Shown here piece by piece: positions 21,345 through 26,312 of a DNA stretch of 26,312 nucleotides (its first letter is position 1; the number at the start of each line of letters is the position of its first letter). The position numbers were made by a program, and so were the translations under genes. The notes beneath the pieces were generated by a model. It had not been told where the DNA came from and searched no databases. It saw nothing but the letters and a program-made list of their open reading frames with translations. Source of the stretch: Coriobacteriales bacterium (GTDB taxonomy: Bacteria; Actinomycetota; Coriobacteriia; Coriobacteriales; UBA8131); NCBI GenBank assembly GCA_031272005.1, contig JAISUQ010000001.1, forward strand, positions 1 to 26,312, given 5' to 3'.

Positions 21345-23933
21345 ATGCACGAGAAAATCGCAAGTATCAGCAAGAAGGGGATGTCCCTGCTGCTGGCAGC
21401 CACGATGGCCTGTAGCCTGTCGTTTGCCGGCTTGGGCAGCATCCTCCCGGAGCAGTCGGCATATGCCGTGAGCATATCCAGCGAGACAATTACGGAAGAT
21501 GTCGATTTGACTGAGGATTCGACCATCAGCCACGCCTCTGGTACTGATGTCCACATTCTCGATGGCGTTACCGTCACTGTCGATAACGGCGCCACCCTGA
21601 CCATCACCGAGAACACCCATCTGTATATCGATAGCGGCGCATACCTCAACGTTACCGACGGCAAGCTGGTCGTGGAGCACGGCGCGGAGGTCTACATCGA
21701 AAACGGCGGCAGGCTGAACCTCGCCAACTCCCATGGCGCTAACCCCCTGGACATCGCCGAGGGCACCCTGCACTTCGAGGCCGGTGGTACAGCCACGGCC
21801 GGCGAAGGCAACTACTGGGTAGGCTATCTGAATGACCCCGGCACCTGGGGCATGATCAACCTGGCCGATGGCGCCAGCCTGCGCACCAGAGGCAATGACG
21901 ACCCCATCTACGGCGGCGCAGCCTCCGAGCGCAGCTTCGACATCTGTGGCGATGCCATGGTCCTGGGCATGCCTTCGATGATGGGGCACGACCACGTGCA
22001 GGTCATCGATGGCACCCTGACAGTCGGTTCGCCTGCCGTCCCCACCCAGCTCAAGGGCTACTACGACAATACGGACAGCGACCCCACCCAGGGCCCGGTC
22101 TTCGACATCGACAACCTCATCGTCGCTGAATACAGCAGCGTCTGGATGGCCGATGGTGCGCAGCTCAACGTCAGCGGCAGCGTGACCCTGCCCGACGCCC
22201 ATGAGGGCTACAGCCCGATCATCATCGGCGCCGATCAGGACGGCGATGAGTGCGAAGGCGGCTCGATGACCGTGCCTTCCATCCACAACATCAACAAGAC
22301 CGCTTCCATCAAGCTCGGCCCCAGCGGCAAATTCACCGCTGAGGACCTCAGCATCAGCGTCCCCGAGGAGCTGAGCAGCATCGTCGGCGAGGCCAGCGAG
22401 ACTTTCAAGGCCACCGTCGGCCCGGATGGCGACCTGGTGCAGTGGCCCTATGAGTCCGTGGACTTCGAGGTCACCGTGACCTCCGAGCTCGAGGGCGATT
22501 GGAGCATCGACGCCTATATCCCGGCTGCTGAAGACACCTGGACTGTCACCAACGAGCAGAACACCTTCATCTTCCCCAGCATCCTGGCCAACAGCTACAC
22601 CGACTTCATCGTCACTGCCGACCGCGTGGGCAGCTATCAGTTCCAGATCGCCATCGTCTACAATGGCGACACCCTGGCCACCTCCAACTACGGCACCCTG
22701 ACCGTGAACCCTGAGCCCGACACCACCGCCCCCACCGTCACCGAGGTCATGCCCACTGGCGATGACGTGCCGGTAAACGGCGTGGTGAGCATCACCTTCG
22801 ACGAGCCGATGAACCCCCAAACCGAGGGCATCGTCCAGCTCAACGGCCAGACCCTGACCGGCGCTGAGTGGTCTGCGGAGAATACCGTGCTGACCATGCC
22901 CTACTCCGGCCTGCAGCACAGCGCCGAGTACACCGTGTCCATCTCCGGCTTTGCTGATGTTGCCGGCAACGAGATGGAGGCCGACAACAGCCACATCTTC
23001 TCCACCGCAGCCAACATCTACGACGGCCGCCTGGTGTCCATCTCCACCGCTCTGGACAGCTCCAAGGTTCTGGACATCCAAGGCGCCTCCGTGGCCGCTG
23101 GCGCACCGGCCCTGATCTGGCCGCTTGAGAACGGCGCCAACCAGCGCTTCCGCATCGAGGCCTCTGAGGATGACACCAGCTATTATGCTATCACCAGCAT
23201 CAACAGCGGCTATGCCCTCTCTGTCAGCGGCGCCAATGCTGTTGCCGGCACAGCCATCGTCCAGCTGCCCTACGTGGGCGAGGACACCCAGCTGTGGAGC
23301 ATCATTGAGGATGGCGACAACCTGGCGTTTGTCTCCAAGGCTTCTGAGACCGACGCGCCGCTGTGCATCGATGTCTTCGGCAACAGCTCGGCCAACGGCA
23401 CCAAACTGATCCTGTGGCCCTATGAGCAGGAGAAGGCCAACCAGTTGTTCAGCTTGAGCGATGTGGCCCGCCCCGAAATCAATGATCACCCGGTTTGGGA
23501 TGGTTGCTACTACCTGACTGCCGGCACCGGCCTGGTCCTGGACGTCTATGGCGATTCTCAGGAGCCCGGTACCGCCCTGATCGGCTGGAACCTGAAGCCG
23601 GAACTGGCCGACAACCAGCGGTTCTTCCTGTCTTACGATGAGCAGACCGGTTACTACATCATCACCTCTTTGAGTTCCGACCTGGTGCTCGACGCCAAGG
23701 GTGGCGGCGCCAAGGGCACCCCGGTCATCCAGTGGGAGCCCAAGGACAGCGGCATCTACAACCAGCGCTGGTCCATCGAGGACGCCGGCAACGGGCAGGC
23801 CATCATCCGGGCTGCCAGCACGCACCAGGTGATGGACGTCTTCGGCAACAGCTCCACCCCCGGCGCCAGCATCATCGTCTGGGATGACAACGGCGGCGAC
23901 AATCAGCACTGGACCCTGACCCCGATAGAGTAG
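21345..23933 (+). CDS. Secreted beta-solenoid protein with Ig-like and two ricin-type lectin domains
   Basis: 862 residues. A signal peptide (Lys-Lys, then a hydrophobic stretch) ends in QSAYA, with likely cleavage after residue 41. Residues about 42-330 are short strand repeats (GVTVTVDNGATLTITENT, GAYLNVTDGKLVVEHGAEV) as in beta-helical surface proteins. An Ig-like region follows, then a Big_5/SbsA-type domain from about residue 458 (DTTAPTVTEVMPTGDDVPVN, ITFDEPMN). Two beta-trefoil domains occupy about 556-708 and 712-862, with six Q-x-W/F signatures (NQRFRI, TQLWSI, NQLFSL, NQRFFL, NQRWSI, NQHWTL). They probably bind glycans. No LPXTG or membrane anchor is seen, so it may be released or held non-covalently. 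A strong hairpin follows the gene. Polysaccharide binding or adhesion is likely but the ligand is unknown. Confidence 0.88.
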   Translation: MHEKIASISKKGMSLLLAATMACSLSFAGLGSILPEQSAYAVSISSETITEDVDLTEDSTISHASGTDVHILDGVTVTVDNGATLTITENTHLYIDSGAYLNVTDGKLVVEHGAEVYIENGGRLNLANSHGANPLDIAEGTLHFEAGGTATAGEGNYWVGYLNDPGTWGMINLADGASLRTRGNDDPIYGGAASERSFDICGDAMVLGMPSMMGHDHVQVIDGTLTVGSPAVPTQLKGYYDNTDSDPTQGPVFDIDNLIVAEYSSVWMADGAQLNVSGSVTLPDAHEGYSPIIIGADQDGDECEGGSMTVPSIHNINKTASIKLGPSGKFTAEDLSISVPEELSSIVGEASETFKATVGPDGDLVQWPYESVDFEVTVTSELEGDWSIDAYIPAAEDTWTVTNEQNTFIFPSILANSYTDFIVTADRVGSYQFQIAIVYNGDTLATSNYGTLTVNPEPDTTAPTVTEVMPTGDDVPVNGVVSITFDEPMNPQTEGIVQLNGQTLTGAEWSAENTVLTMPYSGLQHSAEYTVSISGFADVAGNEMEADNSHIFSTAANIYDGRLVSISTALDSSKVLDIQGASVAAGAPALIWPLENGANQRFRIEASEDDTSYYAITSINSGYALSVSGANAVAGTAIVQLPYVGEDTQLWSIIEDGDNLAFVSKASETDAPLCIDVFGNSSANGTKLILWPYEQEKANQLFSLSDVARPEINDHPVWDGCYYLTAGTGLVLDVYGDSQEPGTALIGWNLKPELADNQRFFLSYDEQTGYYIITSLSSDLVLDAKGGGAKGTPVIQWEPKDSGIYNQRWSIEDAGNGQAIIRAASTHQVMDVFGNSSTPGASIIVWDDNGGDNQHWTLTPIE

Positions 23934-23964
23934 TCGCCCACAGTCAAATATCATTGCCCGACCC

Positions 23965-23996
23965 AATCGGGGCAGGAAAGTCATCCTGCCCCGATT
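23965..23996 (+). terminator. Hairpin terminator after the secreted lectin gene
   Basis: AATCGGGGCAGGA and TCCTGCCCCGATT form a perfect 13-bp stem with a 6-nt loop, 31 bases after the stop codon. Only a short T-containing tail (TGTCAT) follows, but the stem is strong and well placed. Confidence 0.75.
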
Positions 23997-24434
23997 TGTC
24001 ATACCCCCCGCCAGCTGGCGCCGGCAGGGGTAAATTTGCTATCCAAACATTGCAAAACATATGCAGAAATGTGGAGATTTGTTGGTAAGTGGAAAAAAAT
24101 GTCAATAATCAGCTCTCTGGAGCGGTTTTTGTGCCATAATACACATGGAACTGTCCGCCTCAAAGGGCGCGAGGGCTGGCAACGAAACTACTGCCTCTGA
24201 ATATCATCAGCTATGTGTACGCTGCTGGCGCGCCTGGTGTCTGGCGGTCTGCTTCGGCGCAGGAAAAGCGACGAACCAGGCCCATGGTCTGCCAGATATC
24301 CGGGTGCAGTCTGGCGACTTGGGCAGTGGGTGTTTGCCTCCTACCAGATAAGGCTTGTTGCGTTAAAGGGGCACTCTGAATCTATCGGTTTTGCAGAAGT
24401 ATCAAGAAGTACGTAAGAGCGGAAAGGATGCGGT
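23997..24434 (+). other. Intergenic region and leader before the second secreted-protein gene
   Basis: A stretch of 438 bases. Position 24030-24140 is AT-rich and ends in TGCCATAAT (24132-24140), an extended -10-like box. From 24145 on it becomes GC-rich again; short open frames there (for example 24145-24351) have no support. If transcription starts near 24147, the leader would be about 290 bases. No tRNA or known riboswitch was recognised. Confidence 0.4.
24132..24140 (+). promoter_or_regulatory. Extended -10-like box upstream of the second secreted-protein gene
   Basis: TGC followed by CATAAT (24135-24140) fits the TGn-TATAAT extended -10 pattern with one mismatch in the hexamer. No -35 box is visible 17 bases upstream. 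Confidence 0.38.
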
Positions 24435-26312
24435 ATGACAACAACAATCGTACGAACAGGCAAGAGGGCAGCCTTGCTGCTCGCAGCACTGGTGGTGACC
24501 CTGGGATTGTCCCTGGTGGTTGCCTCCGGGCTGAACATGACGCAGACGGCGTATGCGGGGCAAACGTATACCGCCTCTGTAAGCGGTAATATTGCAACAA
24601 GTCTCGGGGTTGTTCCCACTTCCGAAGACACCGTCATTGTCAATGAAGGCGTTGTCCTGAGCGTTGACCCCACTGAAACCCTGGACGTCGCGGTCCTGGA
24701 CCTCGGCCTGACCGGTGAATTGTCCGTCAAGGCCGGCGGCATCTTCAAGGTAGGGCTCGGGCCAAATACCCATTACTACTACGTTGGTCCCGCTGGCTCT
24801 GGTGGCAACCATCCCAACGGATCTACCATTGAGTTGGTATCCGGAGAGATCAACATCAAAGGCAATATCGCCGGTACTCCAGGAACCAATGGAACCAGTG
24901 CCGAGCGCACTGTATCCATCGAAGGTGTAGCGAACATCTGTGATGAGTTCAAACTCTGGCCCGGCGACGTCGGTACCCTCGGTGGCGACGGAAGCACCAT
25001 CACGATTAAATCCAACCCCGGTGAGGCTGTGACGGTCAGCGCCGGCGCCAAGATGATTATCGATGACGATTCAACTGTGATTATCGAGGATGGCGGCACA
25101 TTGGATGCCGACGTCCTGGATCTCGGCGTGAGTGGTACCTTGAAGGTCGAGGCCGGTGGCTCATATAAGGCTGGCCCGGATCCGGTCTATTACTACATCG
25201 GCACTGAGGGCTCCGGCGCCACCATCGAGTTGACCGATGGTGAGATCATCATCGTGGGCAAAGTCCATGGCGCCGACGCCCTTGATCCAACGAACTTCAG
25301 CGCGTCTCCCACCACCCGCGTCCTCACCATCGACGGTGACGTGAACATCGTCGACCAGTTCCACCTCTGGTCGGGCGATATAGCCACACTCAATGGCACG
25401 GCTACGGTCAAGGAGAGCCTGACGCCGGGCTACGGCGTGACCATCAACACAGGCGCCAAGTTAATCGTCAACGATACCTCCACCCTGACCATCGATGATG
25501 GCGGCATATTGGATGCCGACGTCCTGGATCTCGGCGTGAGTGGTACCTTGAAGGTCGAGGCCGGTGGCTCATATAAAGCTGGCCCGGCTCCGGTCTATTA
25601 CTACATCGGCACTGAGGGCTCCGGCGCCACCATCGAGTTGACCGATGGTGAGATCATCATCGTGGGCAACATCCATGGCGCCGACGCCCTTGATCCAACG
25701 AACTTCAGCGCGTCTCCCACCACCCGCGTCCTCACCATCAACGGTGACGTGAATATCGTCGACCAGTTCAGCCTCTGGCCGGGCGATATAGCCACGCTCA
25801 ATGGCACGGCTACGGTCAAGGACAGCCTGACGCCGGGCTACGGCGTGACCATCAACACAGGCGCCACGTTAATCGTCAACGATACCTCCACCCTGACCAT
25901 CGATGATGACGGCATCGTGGATGTTAAAGCGGCCGATGGTTTGTTCCAGAAAGTATCCGGCACCCTGGTGGTCAATGCCGGCGGTAAGCTGTCCATCGCC
26001 CCCGACGCCTGGATTGGCGATGACTCCACTTACGTTGTGCAGCTGGATTCCGGCACCTTCACGATTGTCGGCAGCCCCAACGGCGCAGGTGGCATCGGTG
26101 CCGGTCGCGACATCACCTTGGATGGCGAAGCCACCATCAACGGTGAACTGACGATGTTCGGCGATGACAAGGTGACCCTGGCCGCCAACGCTGCGGCCAC
26201 CATCGGCAACGGCGGCAAGGCCCGCTTCGTCGATACTACTGGAACTCAGAACAACTACGGCCAACTGGTCGTCAGCGATACCGCCACCCTGACCGTCGCC
26301 AACGGCGGCAAG
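24435..26312 (+). CDS. Secreted repeat protein, 5' part (runs off the window)
   Basis: 626 codons are open from the ATG at 24435 to the last base, with no stop. GGAAAGGA upstream can serve as ribosome binding site. The signal peptide (RTGKRAALLLAALVVTLGL) ends in QTAYA, with likely cleavage after residue 41, closely like the QSAYA of the preceding protein, so the two are paralogues in export and probably fold. Residues 83-222, 223-358 and 359-494 are three repeat units (VLDLGVSGTLKVEAGG, YYYIGTEGSGATIEL, DGDVNIVDQFHLW blocks). Residues 495-626 continue with shorter strand-turn repeats (GTLVVNAGGKLSI, DTATLTVANGGK). The pattern suggests an extended beta-solenoid on the cell surface. C-terminal domains are not visible. 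Confidence 0.85.
   Translation, partial: MTTTIVRTGKRAALLLAALVVTLGLSLVVASGLNMTQTAYAGQTYTASVSGNIATSLGVVPTSEDTVIVNEGVVLSVDPTETLDVAVLDLGLTGELSVKAGGIFKVGLGPNTHYYYVGPAGSGGNHPNGSTIELVSGEINIKGNIAGTPGTNGTSAERTVSIEGVANICDEFKLWPGDVGTLGGDGSTITIKSNPGEAVTVSAGAKMIIDDDSTVIIEDGGTLDADVLDLGVSGTLKVEAGGSYKAGPDPVYYYIGTEGSGATIELTDGEIIIVGKVHGADALDPTNFSASPTTRVLTIDGDVNIVDQFHLWSGDIATLNGTATVKESLTPGYGVTINTGAKLIVNDTSTLTIDDGGILDADVLDLGVSGTLKVEAGGSYKAGPAPVYYYIGTEGSGATIELTDGEIIIVGNIHGADALDPTNFSASPTTRVLTINGDVNIVDQFSLWPGDIATLNGTATVKDSLTPGYGVTINTGATLIVNDTSTLTIDDDGIVDVKAADGLFQKVSGTLVVNAGGKLSIAPDAWIGDDSTYVVQLDSGTFTIVGSPNGAGGIGAGRDITLDGEATINGELTMFGDDKVTLAANAAATIGNGGKARFVDTTGTQNNYGQLVVSDTATLTVANGGK
24681..25916 (+). repeat. Three large tandem repeats in the second secreted-protein gene
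   Basis: Unit 0 is 24681-25100 (420 bp), unit 1 is 25101-25508 and unit 2 is 25509-25916 (both 408 bp). Each begins with the TTGGATGCCGACGTCCTG-type motif and all are in frame. Units 1 and 2 are nearly identical, differing at only about a dozen to fifteen positions by eye, while unit 0 is much more diverged. Copy number may vary between strains. Confidence 0.93.

Noticed and set aside
21084..24002. A 972-codon open frame on the minus strand opposite the secreted lectin gene
   Set aside because: It is the antisense shadow of a GC-rich gene. The plus-strand gene has a signal peptide, ricin and Ig-like motifs, while the minus frame has only repetitive Val/Gly/Asp composition.
24145..24351. Short open frames in the leader of the second secreted-protein gene
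   Set aside because: No ribosome binding site or similarity to known proteins; they probably lie in an untranslated leader.
24141..24434. Possible tRNA or riboswitch in the long leader
   Set aside because: No T-loop consensus, acceptor pairing or known riboswitch core could be identified by eye; a covariance search would be needed to overturn this.

Overview
The window is GC-rich and densely coded, and holds a typical bacterial housekeeping block followed by two large secreted-protein genes. The S4/RpoA sequences (zinc-knuckle S4; an alpha C-terminal domain with the IRNFGAKS motif), GatCAB, LarB/LarC, an alanine:sodium symporter and ricin-repeat secreted proteins suggest an anaerobic Gram-positive bacterium. 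Actinomycetota near Coriobacteriia is my best guess. A deep Bacillota or Chloroflexota lineage cannot be excluded from sequence reading alone.

Layout. (1) 1-4738, + strand: the end of the alpha ribosomal operon, rpsM(partial)-rpsK-rpsD-rpoA-rplQ, with a glucose-6-phosphate isomerase (pgi) joined to rplQ by a 4-nt GTGA overlap. (2) 4738-5022: a hairpin-rich, inverted-repeat-bounded intergenic element (copy A). (3) 5172-6784: a two-component pair, an OmpR-type regulator and a soluble GHKL-type kinase, again with a GTGA overlap. (4) 7056-12824: gatC-gatA-gatB, a DUF47/PhoU-like gene and an AGCS alanine symporter. (5) 13161-15560, - strand: larB-larC, nickel-pincer cofactor synthesis. (6) 15669-20926, + strand: pheA (prephenate dehydratase), a GT4/MraY-like membrane protein, a tiny low-complexity ORF, pyrG and an M20 peptidase T-like gene. 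(7) 20911-21020: copy B of the intergenic element, overlapping the end of the peptidase gene. (8) 21345-26312: two secreted, probably beta-solenoid proteins, the first with Ig-like and two ricin-type lectin domains, the second with 136-140-residue repeats and running off the window.

The most unusual property is not a single gene. At least nine otherwise ordinary enzymes and regulators carry long in-frame low-complexity segments at termini or between conserved blocks: L17, Pgi, the regulator, the kinase, GatA, GatB, LarB, PheA and the M20 peptidase, with a milder case in LarC. Many are built on visible DNA repeats whose periods are multiples of three (6, 15, 18, 21, 48, 72 bp). Between genes, similar arrays with periods of 10 and 11 bp occur. 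This looks like genome-wide repeat expansion filtered by reading frame. S11, S4, RpoA, PyrG, the DUF47 protein, the symporter and the GT4 protein are free of it.
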